Assembly: GCA_022821645.1 (NCBI GenBank)
Contig: JAJEDE010000011.1
Span: forward strand, 186,001-250,000
Length of the DNA: 64,000 nt
Reading direction: 5' to 3'
Source of the DNA: Chloroflexota bacterium
GTDB lineage: Bacteria; Chloroflexota; UBA11872
Position numbers and translations under genes: made by a program. Shown piece after piece: positions 34,406-43,249 of this stretch; positions within the stretch are counted from its first letter, which is position 1; each line of letters begins with the position of its first letter. Under the pieces are notes generated by a model. That model was not told the origin of the DNA, made no database searches, and saw nothing but the letters and a program-made list of their open reading frames with translations.

Positions 34406-35551
34406 CTAACGGGCCGGCGGCGTTACCACCTCGCCGCCACGCACCACGGCCGTGGCGCTCCAGATCCTGCCGGGACGCTCGTTGCCGCTGACATCCCGCA
34501 ACGGCACTTCTTCCTCTGCTTTGGTCAGCACGGCCAGGTCCGCACAGGCGCCCGGTGCCAGCGTGCCTACCTCGCCCGCCAGACCCAGCAGTTTCGCCGG
34601 ACGCGACGTAATTCGCGGCCAGGCATCTTCCTCGCGCATACCGGCAGCCAATAGCTTGGACACGGTCAGCGGAAGATCGTGCTGCGGGTTTGAGCCGACG
34701 TGACGCCGGTACTGGTCCGTCGAAATCGTGTCTGGCAGAAACCCTTCCTTTATCACCGTCTCGGCGACCTCAAAGTCAAACGACCCCATCCCGTGCCCCG
34801 TGTCGAACAGCACGCCGCGTTCCCGCGCTCGCCAGACACAGTCCAGAACCCGTCCGTCCCGCGCGATTCGGTCCACGAGTCCGTGCAGGCAATAGGTCAC
34901 GACATCGCCTGGCCGCAGTTGTTCCAGCAGCTCGTCCAGCGGAAAGTCCTCGGCGTGCCTCGTGCCGACAAGCAGTGGTCGATCCGTCGCCTCCGCGGCC
35001 TGGATCGCACGGCGCAACATCTCGCGCGGATCGCACTCCCCGCAGACGGCTTCAGCCACGTTGATCGCAACGCCCCAGATCAGGTCGCCTCCGTCGCGGA
35101 TCGCGTTCACGCAGGCGTCCACGTCTGCCTCGGCTAGATCGCCCAGGCTGAAACCGGGGTTGGACTCCCCTGAGGCTGACAAATTGATGGCCATCCGCAC
35201 GCGAGTGCGGGCGCGTCCGATTACTCGCACGCGATACCGCGCCCAGTTGCGCGCACCGGCATCGCCCTGGGACATAACGGTCGTCGAGCCCCGCGGCAGA
35301 AAGTGCTCATCTGGGTCGACTCCGTACTTCGAGCCCTCGATGGCCGGATGCGCGTGCATGTCCACCAGCCCCGGCAACAACACGCCGTCCGGAAAGTCGA
35401 ACCGCCGCCCCGCCTCTGGAACTTCGTCCGCATCCGCTCCAATGGCTGTGATCGCTATGCGATCGCCGTTCGTCGCCACATGTCCGGGTCCACGGAGACC
35501 CCGAGCCGGATCCTCGATGCGGCCGGCAGTGACCAGCAGGTCGTATACCAC
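34406..35551 (-). CDS. Amidohydrolase/deacetylase-family metallohydrolase
   Basis: Metal-dependent TIM-barrel hydrolase, 381 residues. DMHAHPAIEG supplies the HxH metal pair, GTRHAED and YCLHG further His residues, and STDQYRR the active-site Asp. The N-terminal YDLLVTAGRIEDPARG and C-terminal GACADLAVL segments are the flanking beta-domain. Members of this group deacetylate or hydrolyse cyclic amides; N-acetyl sugar-like substrates are possible. It reads divergently from the second importer operon, about 97 bases away. Confidence 0.88.
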   Translation of the reverse strand: MVYDLLVTAGRIEDPARGLRGPGHVATNGDRIAITAIGADADEVPEAGRRFDFPDGVLLPGLVDMHAHPAIEGSKYGVDPDEHFLPRGSTTVMSQGDAGARNWARYRVRVIGRARTRVRMAINLSASGESNPGFSLGDLAEADVDACVNAIRDGGDLIWGVAINVAEAVCGECDPREMLRRAIQAAEATDRPLLVGTRHAEDFPLDELLEQLRPGDVVTYCLHGLVDRIARDGRVLDCVWRARERGVLFDTGHGMGSFDFEVAETVIKEGFLPDTISTDQYRRHVGSNPQHDLPLTVSKLLAAGMREEDAWPRITSRPAKLLGLAGEVGTLAPGACADLAVLTKAEEEVPLRDVSGNERPGRIWSATAVVRGGEVVTPPAR

Positions 35552-35608
35552 GAGATTCGCCGTTTCGGGTTAGGATGATTTCGAAGCTGCATGGTACTTT
35601 GGCACAAG

Positions 35609-35628
35609 GCGCCGAGCCGATGCGGCGC
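35609..35628 (+). repeat. Leader inverted repeat before the binding-protein gene
   Basis: Arms GCGCCG and CGGCGC are reverse complements with an eight-base loop, four bases before the AAGGGAGG ribosome-binding site (35633-35640) of the binding-protein gene. It could mask or protect the translation start in the mRNA. Confidence 0.4.
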
Positions 35629-35648
35629 ACTTAAGGGAGGCTCACGGT

Positions 35649-37286
35649 ATGGGCATCAGTTCACACATGACCCGACGCCGGATGCTACGCATCGCCGGTG
35701 GTCTGGGTGTAAGCGCGGCTGGCGTCGCGGCCTTGGCGGCCTGCGGCGAAGCGGAGCCGCAGATCATCACGAAGGAAGTCCCGGTAGAGACGACGGTCAT
35801 CAAGGAAGTTCCAGTCGAGAAGATCGTCCGCGAGACCGAAGTCAGGGAAGTCCCGGTCGAACGAATCGTCACGCAGGAGAAGATCGTTACCCAGCAAGTC
35901 GAGGTACCGGTCGAACGCGTGGTGACCGAGATCGTCGAGCGGGAGAGGGTCGTCGAGAAGGTCGTGACCAAGGAAGTCGAGGTCATGGTCGAGGCGCCGA
36001 TGCAGAAGGCGCCGGTTCGGCTGGAGTTCTCCACCGACTGGGGTTCCGGGGTTCGCGCGGCCACGCACAAGTTCATGGCCGAGCAGTACAACAAGGTCAA
36101 CCCCCACGTCACCGTGGACATCCTCATCATCTCGGGTTCCGGCGGCAGCACCGCCGTTGGCTATTCCGGCATCCTGACCAACCTGCTCGTGGCGGGTTCA
36201 GGACCGGAGCTAATGTCCGAGCTGTGGTGGAACGCCGACCTGTACAACCTGGACCTCGAGCCGCACATGCAGCGCGAGGGGTTGACGAAGAACGACTTCT
36301 GGTGGCACGACGGCTACCTGGTCGACAAGGACGGGGTCACCCGTGGCGTGCCCTACGGCGTCTACGTGGGCGCCATGATGGCCAACCTGAGCCTGGTCGA
36401 GCGGTTCGGCGTCACCATTCCCGACAAGGACTACTCGTTCGACGAACTGCGCGACCTGGCGGCCCAGATGCGCGACCCCGAAACCAACGTTTGGGGTTTT
36501 GAGCGTCAGACCTACAGTTGGAACCAGGGCTTCGCTGAGCGCTTTGCCAGCGAGGGCGCCAAGTGGTACGACACGGCGACCGAAACGTCCACCGCTTCGA
36601 TCGCCACGCAGCCGGGCGGCAACTCCGTTGAGGCGTTCGCCGACTGGTGGAAGCTGGCCTGGGAAGACGGCGTGTCGCCAAACACCGACGAGGTACAGGC
36701 CACGCTGGAGTCGCCGGCCAATACGTCAGGCTCGAACAACCTGTTCGCCAGTGGCCTGATTGGCATGTCGGGCTTCGGCTACAACTCGGGCGGGGGCATC
36801 AAGAACCGCATTGGTGGTCGATTCGACTTCCACGTGTTCTGGCCATATCAGTCGCCCTACTCGGGGCTCCGCGGCTACCACAACGAGACCAACAACATCG
36901 TGGTGAACCGGGCGGCCGAAGAGCGCGGCAACGCCGAGGAGGCCGCCGGGCTTGCCTTCTTCTGGCACGGCGACATCATGGCGCCGTACCTGGCCGAGTT
37001 CCAGCCCGTGGTTCCGGCCGTCAAGAACATCTGGAACAGCCCGTTCATTACCGAGTTCGCCAGCGGAACGGACAACTTCCCCGACCTGGCCGCTGAGGCC
37101 GAGGCCGTGGGCCAGTTCCGCGAGAACTGGGTCCGCGGCACCCACTCGCACCCGAACTGGTTGGAGTGGTTCCGTCTCTCCCGCGCCAAGTTGACCGACC
37201 GGGCGCTGGTTGGAGGCGAGAGCCCCTACCAGATGATGGAAGAGTTGGACGCGGAGGGAACCGAAGCTCTCCGACGCGAGGTCTAG
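35649..37286 (+). CDS. Carbohydrate ABC transporter substrate-binding lipoprotein with Val/Glu-repeat linker
   Basis: Complete binding protein, 545 residues. TRRRMLRIAG (8-17) followed by a hydrophobic core and LAAC (Cys32) indicates a Tat signal with a lipobox. From about 40 to 115 a degenerate repeat of KEVPVE-, ERIV- and VEKVV-like units forms a long, probably beta or extended, linker before the sugar-binding domain, which starts near 123 (RLEFSTDWGSG). Such linkers are familiar from Chloroflexota binding proteins. The start has AAGGGAGG upstream. It is followed by a strong hairpin and two permease genes. Confidence 0.93.
   Translation: MGISSHMTRRRMLRIAGGLGVSAAGVAALAACGEAEPQIITKEVPVETTVIKEVPVEKIVRETEVREVPVERIVTQEKIVTQQVEVPVERVVTEIVERERVVEKVVTKEVEVMVEAPMQKAPVRLEFSTDWGSGVRAATHKFMAEQYNKVNPHVTVDILIISGSGGSTAVGYSGILTNLLVAGSGPELMSELWWNADLYNLDLEPHMQREGLTKNDFWWHDGYLVDKDGVTRGVPYGVYVGAMMANLSLVERFGVTIPDKDYSFDELRDLAAQMRDPETNVWGFERQTYSWNQGFAERFASEGAKWYDTATETSTASIATQPGGNSVEAFADWWKLAWEDGVSPNTDEVQATLESPANTSGSNNLFASGLIGMSGFGYNSGGGIKNRIGGRFDFHVFWPYQSPYSGLRGYHNETNNIVVNRAAEERGNAEEAAGLAFFWHGDIMAPYLAEFQPVVPAVKNIWNSPFITEFASGTDNFPDLAAEAEAVGQFRENWVRGTHSHPNWLEWFRLSRAKLTDRALVGGESPYQMMEELDAEGTEALRREV
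35760..35995 (+). repeat. Degenerate in-gene repeat encoding the Val/Glu linker
   Basis: Repeated short units such as aaggaagtcccggt, aaggaagttccagt and tcagggaagtcccggt recur with changes through about 235 bases inside the binding-protein gene. They encode KEVPVE/KIV-type units and are prone to length change by slippage or recombination. Confidence 0.55.
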
Positions 37287-37302
37287 CCTCTCAGGATTTG
37301 TC

Positions 37303-37335
37303 CCGGTGGGGACGCCGGACCGGCGTCCCCACCGG
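37303..37335 (+). terminator. Perfect 15-bp hairpin between binding protein and permease genes
   Basis: Arms CCGGTGGGGACGCCG and CGGCGTCCCCACCGG are perfect reverse complements around the three-base loop gac, 16 bases after the binding-protein stop. No T run follows. A second, weaker hairpin with a C(TTCG)G tetraloop lies at 37358-37374 (AGACAC stem with one bulge). The position mirrors hairpins in the other two importer operons. Confidence 0.65.
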
Positions 37336-37408
37336 CTGTCCAATAGCATCCCAGGCCAGACACTTCGGTTGTCTAGGCGCAGACGGGCAGTTGGCCCGGA
37401 GGTGAAGC

Positions 37409-38365
37409 GTGGCGTCGAGCAGCCTTAGCGCGAAGACGACGGATCTGCGCCGGGCGCCTGAACGCCTGTCGCGCTGGCGGGCTGCTCGCAAGTGGATCGC
37501 CGCCCAGGAAGGCTGGATCTTCATCTTCCCCTGGGTGGTGGGGTTCATCCTGCTCGACCTTGGCCCCTACATATTCGCGCTCATCATCTCGTTCCTGAAC
37601 TGGGACGTTGGTCGTCCGCCGACGTACATCGGACTCCGCAACTACCAGGCGGCGTTCACTGACCCGCTGGTCGGCAAGAGCCTCTGGAATACCGCCTACT
37701 ACACCCTGTTCCACGTACCCGGGTCCACGATCATTGCGTTCGCCGTGGCCGGCCTGCTCAATCAGCGGGTCCGCGGGATGCCGATTTGGCGCACCATGTA
37801 CTACATCCCCTCCGTGACATCCGGCGTGGGCATGGCGCTCATCTGGATCTGGCTGTTCGCGCCGCGCGGAGCGCTCAACGGCATGCTCGGCTGGTTCGGC
37901 ATTGAAGGGCCTCGCTGGCTGACCTCAACCACCTGGGCCATGCCGGCGCTCATCATCATGAGCTTCTGGGGCGTGGGTTCCTCGATGGTGATTTTCCTCG
38001 CCGGCCTGCAGGGCGTACCCCAACACCTCTATGAGGCGGCGGAAGTGGACGGCGGCGGCTGGTGGGCCAAGGTCCGTCATGTGACCATTCCCATGATGAC
38101 TCCCTATATATTCCTTAGCCTGATCCTCGGCGTGATTGGCTCATTCCAGGTCGTCACCCAGGCGCTGCTGATGACCGAGGGCGGCCCGGACAACGCGACC
38201 CTGTTCATCCTGCTCTACATCTGGATCATGGGCTGGAACGCCTTCAAGATGGGCTACGCCGCCTCGATCTCCTGGATCCTCTTCGCCATAATCTTTGTGG
38301 CCACGATCATCCAGTTCCTGGGCGCACGGCGCTGGGTCTACTACGAATACCAGGAGCCAGGCTAG
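37409..38365 (+). CDS. Carbohydrate ABC transporter permease, MalF/UgpA type
   Basis: Membrane half of the second importer, 318 residues, with about six hydrophobic segments starting near residue 35 and an EAA loop YEAAEVDGGG in the last third. A Ser/Arg-rich N-terminal tail of about 30 residues precedes the first membrane segment. It ends RRWVYYEYQEPG, the C-terminus also seen in the other MalF proteins here. The GTG start has GGAGGTGAAGC upstream. The next permease starts at the base after its stop codon. No ATPase is adjacent. Confidence 0.93.
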   Translation: MASSSLSAKTTDLRRAPERLSRWRAARKWIAAQEGWIFIFPWVVGFILLDLGPYIFALIISFLNWDVGRPPTYIGLRNYQAAFTDPLVGKSLWNTAYYTLFHVPGSTIIAFAVAGLLNQRVRGMPIWRTMYYIPSVTSGVGMALIWIWLFAPRGALNGMLGWFGIEGPRWLTSTTWAMPALIIMSFWGVGSSMVIFLAGLQGVPQHLYEAAEVDGGGWWAKVRHVTIPMMTPYIFLSLILGVIGSFQVVTQALLMTEGGPDNATLFILLYIWIMGWNAFKMGYAASISWILFAIIFVATIIQFLGARRWVYYEYQEPG

Positions 38366-39241
38366 ATGGCGGCAACAACGGCCGAAGCAGGGCGGCGACG
38401 GCCGATCGCGTTGCGCGCGTTTCGCTGGGCGCGCCGAATCCTCCTGTACCTCATCGTGGTCGGCGGCTCGTTTGTATATATGTACCCAGTCTTCTTCATG
38501 CTGCGAACCTCGCTGACGAAGGAATCCGACCTCTACGTCGTCCCGCCGATCATCGTTCCCTTGCCGCCGGTGTGGGAAAACTACGCCATCATGTGGCAGA
38601 ACGGACCCACGTGGTCATGGATCAAGAACTCCCTCATCGTGGTCTCGTTCAGCGTGGTCGCCGAAACGGTGACCAGCGTCTCGGTGGCCTACGGCTTCGC
38701 TCGCACCCGTTTTGCAGCACGCGACAAGCTCTTCATCGGCGTACTAGCGACGATGATGCTCCCGGGCGCCGTCACGCTCATCCCGCGCTGGCTGATCTTC
38801 CACCGCCTCGACATGATCGACACGCTGTGGCCGCTGCTGATTCCACGCCTGTTCGGAACGGCCTTCTATATCTTCATCATGCGGCAGTTCTTCCTCACGC
38901 TGCCGCGCGAGCTTGACGACGCGGCCCGCATCGACGGCGCTTCTCACCTCCAGATCTTGCGCAAGGTCGTCATCCCACTCTCGGTGCCCGCCATCGCCAC
39001 CATTGCGGTCTTCTCGTTCATGAACCGCTGGAACGACTTCCTCGAACCCCTGATCTACCTCCTGCGTACCGAGAACCTCACCCTGGCGGTAGGCCTGAGA
39101 TTCTTCGTGTCTAGGTTCGGTACCGAATACCACTTGCTCATGGCCGGCGCCATGCTCCTAATCGTCCCCATGATCTTTGCCTTCTTCCTGGCCCAAAAGC
39201 AGTTCATCCGCGGCATCGCGTTAACCGGAATTAAGGGCTAA
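38366..39241 (+). CDS. Carbohydrate ABC transporter permease, MalG/UgpE type
   Basis: Second membrane half, 291 residues, start codon directly after the MalF stop. The first membrane segment is at about 28-48, the EAA loop reads DDAARIDGAS and the protein closes with FIRGIALTGIKG. Together with 35649 and 37409 it makes a full SBP-MalF-MalG unit. Downstream, hydrolase genes continue in the same direction, suggesting that the imported sugar is processed by their products. Confidence 0.93.
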   Translation: MAATTAEAGRRRPIALRAFRWARRILLYLIVVGGSFVYMYPVFFMLRTSLTKESDLYVVPPIIVPLPPVWENYAIMWQNGPTWSWIKNSLIVVSFSVVAETVTSVSVAYGFARTRFAARDKLFIGVLATMMLPGAVTLIPRWLIFHRLDMIDTLWPLLIPRLFGTAFYIFIMRQFFLTLPRELDDAARIDGASHLQILRKVVIPLSVPAIATIAVFSFMNRWNDFLEPLIYLLRTENLTLAVGLRFFVSRFGTEYHLLMAGAMLLIVPMIFAFFLAQKQFIRGIALTGIKG

Positions 39242-39362
39242 CGCACTTCGTCCAAACGCGCCTCGCCTTAGCAGACACCGTGAAGCGCGGGTGCTGGTCG
39301 CGCCGAACTTCCGCGCTGTCTATCCTGAGCCTCGGCCAGTCTTCAGCGTCGAAGGTCTCCAC

Positions 39363-40859
39363 ATGAGCGCCAACCCAGCCAGCAGCGACGGCTTCCTCCT
39401 CATGGACCGAGTGGAGTCCTGCCACAACGTCGTCCGGGCGGTCTGCAAGGCCGAAAAGCACCCGCTGAACCCCGTGCTCCCGCTCGGCGACATCCACGAG
39501 TGGGACTCCACCCACTGCGCGCCCTGGTCCTCCCAGAGCGTCATCTACGACGAAGAGGACAAGCTCTTCAAGGCCTGGTACGCCGGATCCGACATGGGCG
39601 GCGCCAGTTGGTGGGCAACCGGCTATGCCATTAGCGAAGACGGCGTCAACTGGCACAAGCCGAATCTCGGGATGTTCGAGTACAAGGGCAGCAAACAAAA
39701 CAACATCGTCATCGAAGGTCGCGGCCCCGTCATCAAGGACGACGCCGAGCCCGACCCCAACAAGCGCTACAAGGGCATCAAGCGCCTCCACAGCTACGTC
39801 GGCGAACCTGCCTACAGCGAGCACGGCGCGCGCGCCATCTTCTCTCCGGACGGGATCAACTGGACCACCGGCGAGCGAATCCTGCTTCCGCGCTGGGGTG
39901 GACGACCGCCAGACGTCGGCGTTCTGGTCCGTGACGATCAGGACCCCGATCCAAGCCGGCGTTTCAAATTCGTCTACCAGTGGATGGTCGACATTGACGA
40001 GCCCCACCAGAAGCAATTCGCCAAGCGAAACCCCTCCCAGGGCCGAGCCAAGTTCCTGGCCTACGGTCCCGACATCGAGAACTTCCGCGAAGCCGACGAA
40101 AACCCGCTGATTTCACCCAACGACGGCCTCGAGGAAGAAGACCACCACGTCATGATGGGCCCGTACGGCGGCGCCTGGATCATGGCTTACGAATACGGCT
40201 GGTACGTCCCCAGTGACTACGGGCTCTACGGCATGTACGGGGGAGACATCCGCCTGGCGGTCAGCGCTGACGGCGCCAACTTCGAACGCGTCAACCCCCA
40301 CCAGCCCACCATCCCCCGCGGTGCCCACACCGAGTGGGACGGCGGCCTTCTGGTCATCTCGGACAAGCTGGTCGTCAAGGACGGCACCATCTACCTGTAC
40401 TACGGCGGCGCGGCCGAGGACTTCACCACCTGGCCGCCCGAGAATTTCATACCCGGCGTCGAATACGGCGGCTCCGGCAGCGGCTCCGGACGCGTCGTGC
40501 GCATGGGCCTTGCCACCCTCCGCGAGGACGGCTTCACCTGCCTCGAGACTCCCGACCGCGAAACCCCCGGCCACGCCACGACGACGACTATTGACTCGGC
40601 CGGTCTCACGAACCTCACCATCAACGTCGGCGACGTTCGCCAGAACCGCAGTTGGATCGAAGTTGAAGTCCTGGACCCCGACACCAACCAGCCCCTCGAA
40701 GGCTTCACCCGCCGGGACTCCGACGACATCTTCATCGATGGCCTTCGCCGGCCCGTTGCATGGAACGGCAGGAACCTGTCCGATCTCGGCGCCGGCCAGG
40801 TCAAACTCCGCTTCTGGCTCTACGGCGCCGCCCGCCTCTATGCCTACGGACTGTCCTAG
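39363..40859 (+). CDS. Five-bladed-propeller glycosidase-like protein (paralogue 1 of 3)
   Basis: About 498 residues, no signal peptide, so likely cytoplasmic. The middle shows propeller motifs of the GH32/43/62/68-like superfamily: AISEDGVNWHKPNLG, GSKQNNIVI and PSRRFKFVYQW. The last about 110 residues form a beta-sandwich ending VAWNGRNLSDLGAGQVKLRFWLYGAARLYAYGLS in outline, a module shared with the proteins at 43250 and 48040. Substrate and activity are unknown; sialidase, arabinanase or fructosidase relatives are possible. The start at 39363 directly precedes the region of similarity. It is the first gene after the importer, 121 bases downstream. Confidence 0.75.
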   Translation: MSANPASSDGFLLMDRVESCHNVVRAVCKAEKHPLNPVLPLGDIHEWDSTHCAPWSSQSVIYDEEDKLFKAWYAGSDMGGASWWATGYAISEDGVNWHKPNLGMFEYKGSKQNNIVIEGRGPVIKDDAEPDPNKRYKGIKRLHSYVGEPAYSEHGARAIFSPDGINWTTGERILLPRWGGRPPDVGVLVRDDQDPDPSRRFKFVYQWMVDIDEPHQKQFAKRNPSQGRAKFLAYGPDIENFREADENPLISPNDGLEEEDHHVMMGPYGGAWIMAYEYGWYVPSDYGLYGMYGGDIRLAVSADGANFERVNPHQPTIPRGAHTEWDGGLLVISDKLVVKDGTIYLYYGGAAEDFTTWPPENFIPGVEYGGSGSGSGRVVRMGLATLREDGFTCLETPDRETPGHATTTTIDSAGLTNLTINVGDVRQNRSWIEVEVLDPDTNQPLEGFTRRDSDDIFIDGLRRPVAWNGRNLSDLGAGQVKLRFWLYGAARLYAYGLS

Positions 40860-40892
40860 GCCGCGCTGCCGGACATCGGCAATGTCGAGCAG

Positions 40893-42176
40893 ATGAGTCA
40901 ACGCTACGCGCCGCAACGCCTGGCGGAGACAATCAACCTGCAGGACAGGCAGGTCGATCTAGCCGCGCCGCCTGGCGAACTGGTCGTGCGCGAACACCTC
41001 GGCCTGATCACCGCCCCATCCGTCGACGGCCACGTCGTCTACCGTACCGAGCGCGGCACCTTATTCGAGACCCGGGCCATCAAGACGCCCCGCGGCGACT
41101 ACCTCCTGATGTTCCCCGCCAACACCCTCACCGTCCCCGAAGGCCGCTGCCACTATGGTCGCCAGGAACGCAAGGTCAACGATCTCGTGGCCTTCCGCTC
41201 AAGCGACCGGGGAGAGACCTGGCACGGGCCGACGAGGCCCATCGACATCGACTACAACCTCCACGGCTTCATCCCGCTCACCCCCCGCGCCGGCAGCGGT
41301 GTCCCCGAAGGCCGCATCTACTGCTTCGGCACCCAGCCAATCTGGGCCCTCCACACGACCAGGTGCGGCCTGCACGAAAACGCGCCAATCGGCTTCCGCT
41401 ACTCCGACGACGACGGCCACACCTGGTCCGAAGTTCGGCTGATTCACCCCACCAGCGATCCCGGCTTCACCGGCATGTCCGTCATGCGCATGTGCGAAAC
41501 CGAGGCTGGCACCTGGCTGCTCGGCGCCCACGAAGGCGACTGGTCCTACCGCCCGCTCATGACCCGCCAATACATCCTGCGCTCCGAAGACCAGGGCCAG
41601 TCCTGGGAACTGCTGCCCCACGCCCGTCACGGCGGCTGGCACGCCGACGGCTTCAACCGCATGGACGAACTGCGCCCAATCGACTTGGGCGGCGGCGAGG
41701 TTTACGCCATGGCGCGGACGCCCGAAGGCCACCTCTGGAACCTCCGCAGCCACGACGACGGCCGGACCTGGTCAGACCCGGAACCAACCCCACTCATCCA
41801 TCCCGACGCCCCGCCCATGCTCTTCAAGCTCTCCAACGGCGACCTCGCGGCCTTCCACCACAACCGCCACCACGACCTCGACTACACGGGCTTGAGCGGC
41901 GACAAGGAATCCCTGATGGGTGACCGCTCGGAAATCTGGGTGGCCCTTTCCCCCGATGGCGGACGCACCTGGGGCCAGCCTCGCTTCGTCTTCGCCAACG
42001 CCCTTGCCCCCGTCTACGACATCCCATTCATGAACCACCAGTGTTCCTACATCGACGCCTTCGTCGACGATGGCGTCCTTAACCTCTTCGTCCCCCACCG
42101 CTGGCACCAAGCCCTGCACCTGCGCCTTCCCGAAGCCTCGCTGCACGACTTGCAAACGTCTGCGGAACTCTTCTGA
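40893..42176 (+). CDS. Sialidase-like propeller protein with five Asp-box repeats
   Basis: A 427-residue six-bladed-propeller candidate. Asp-box motifs of the S-x-D-x-G-x-T-W kind occur at about 103-110 (SSDRGETW), 171-178 (SDDDGHTW), 231-238 (SEDQGQSW), 286-293 (SHDDGRTW) and 353-360 (SPDGGRTW). This is the BNR/sialidase pattern, which also covers rhamnosidases and non-sialic-acid lyases. There is no signal peptide. It lies 33 bases after the preceding hydrolase gene in the same direction. Its substrate could be an acidic sugar in the same imported oligosaccharide. Confidence 0.85.
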   Translation: MSQRYAPQRLAETINLQDRQVDLAAPPGELVVREHLGLITAPSVDGHVVYRTERGTLFETRAIKTPRGDYLLMFPANTLTVPEGRCHYGRQERKVNDLVAFRSSDRGETWHGPTRPIDIDYNLHGFIPLTPRAGSGVPEGRIYCFGTQPIWALHTTRCGLHENAPIGFRYSDDDGHTWSEVRLIHPTSDPGFTGMSVMRMCETEAGTWLLGAHEGDWSYRPLMTRQYILRSEDQGQSWELLPHARHGGWHADGFNRMDELRPIDLGGGEVYAMARTPEGHLWNLRSHDDGRTWSDPEPTPLIHPDAPPMLFKLSNGDLAAFHHNRHHDLDYTGLSGDKESLMGDRSEIWVALSPDGGRTWGQPRFVFANALAPVYDIPFMNHQCSYIDAFVDDGVLNLFVPHRWHQALHLRLPEASLHDLQTSAELF

Positions 42177-42214
42177 CCACGCCAAGCGCCTAACATCCGC
42201 CCGGACGCCCCGAC

Positions 42215-43171
42215 CTAATACCCCCGCTTCAAATCGCAGATATACGCCAGCGGCCGCCCCTCCACGAACCGCCGCACCTGGTCCTCAAGCGTTTGCTGCC
42301 GTTGCCTCCACATGCTCGGTGTCACCCCCGAGCAATGCGGCGAGATCAGCACGTTGTCCATGTCCCACAGCGGACTGTCGGCGGGCAGCGGCTCCGTTTC
42401 CGTGGCATCCAGCCCGGCCCCGGACAGCCGACCCGAGCGCAGTCCCTTCGCCAGCGCGTCCTCGTCCACGATCCCGCCGCGCGATATCACGATCACCGCG
42501 GCGCCCTGCTTCAGCAGCCCGATCCGTCGCGCATCGATCATGTTTCGGGTACGCGGCGTGATCGGCACGGTCACCACCAGCCAGTCGGTCTCGGCCAGTA
42601 GGTCATCCAGCCGCTCAACACCGCCAATCTCGCGAATGCCCGCCGGCACGTCCGTCGGCGTCGGATCGATCGCCGACACCTGCATCCCAAAGCTCTGCGC
42701 CCGCTGAAACACGGCGCGCCCGATGCCGCCCAGTCCAATCAGCAGCATGGAAGAGCCGTCAAGGTCGCGCAGCTGGCGCTCGTACGACCCGGTGTCCCAG
42801 CGCCGATCCCGCTGATCGTCCATTAGCCGGCGACCCTGGTGCGCCAGCGACAGCACGAAGAACATCACGTGGTCCGCGATCGGACTCGTGTGCGCCCCCG
42901 GCGAATTCGTCACCACGATCCCGGACTCGGCAATACCCGGGCTGAGCATCGTGTTGTTGATCCCCATCCCCGGCACGTGAATCCAGCGCAGCCGCTGCGC
43001 CGCGGCTATCGCTTCGGGCTCCGGCCAGCCCAGGAACGCATCGGCATCCACGATCTCGCGCACCTCGTCCGGATCGGTTAGGGCCATGCTGAACGTGGCC
43101 TCGGGAAAGCGCGCCTCCAGCCGCTCCGCGTAGTCCTCGCCGAACTGACCGGTTCCAATTACGATCTTCAT
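42215..43171 (-). CDS. D-isomer-specific 2-hydroxyacid dehydrogenase
   Basis: NAD(P)-dependent dehydrogenase, 318 residues, interconverting a 2-hydroxy acid and a 2-oxo acid. The cofactor loop is GLGGIGRAVFQRA in the middle, the catalytic Arg/Glu region surrounds VVISRGGIVDEDAL and the catalytic His is in SPHCSG near the C-terminus. Family members include phosphoglycerate, glyoxylate and sugar-acid reductases. It converges on the sialidase-like gene and reads in the same direction as the propeller gene at 43250, 78 bases away. Confidence 0.92.
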   Translation of the reverse strand: MKIVIGTGQFGEDYAERLEARFPEATFSMALTDPDEVREIVDADAFLGWPEPEAIAAAQRLRWIHVPGMGINNTMLSPGIAESGIVVTNSPGAHTSPIADHVMFFVLSLAHQGRRLMDDQRDRRWDTGSYERQLRDLDGSSMLLIGLGGIGRAVFQRAQSFGMQVSAIDPTPTDVPAGIREIGGVERLDDLLAETDWLVVTVPITPRTRNMIDARRIGLLKQGAAVIVISRGGIVDEDALAKGLRSGRLSGAGLDATETEPLPADSPLWDMDNVLISPHCSGVTPSMWRQRQQTLEDQVRRFVEGRPLAYICDLKRGY

Positions 43172-43249
43172 TAGCGCGTCACCCTCGGTGCTTCCCGCCT
43201 CTAGGCGCCAGCGTAAGTCTATGCCGACCCGTTGGCTGCTCCGCTGCGG

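Noticed and set aside
35760-35995. CRISPR-like or tandem DNA repeat
   Set aside because: Units are short, degenerate and in frame within a binding-protein gene, encoding a protein linker; there are no spacers or cas genes.
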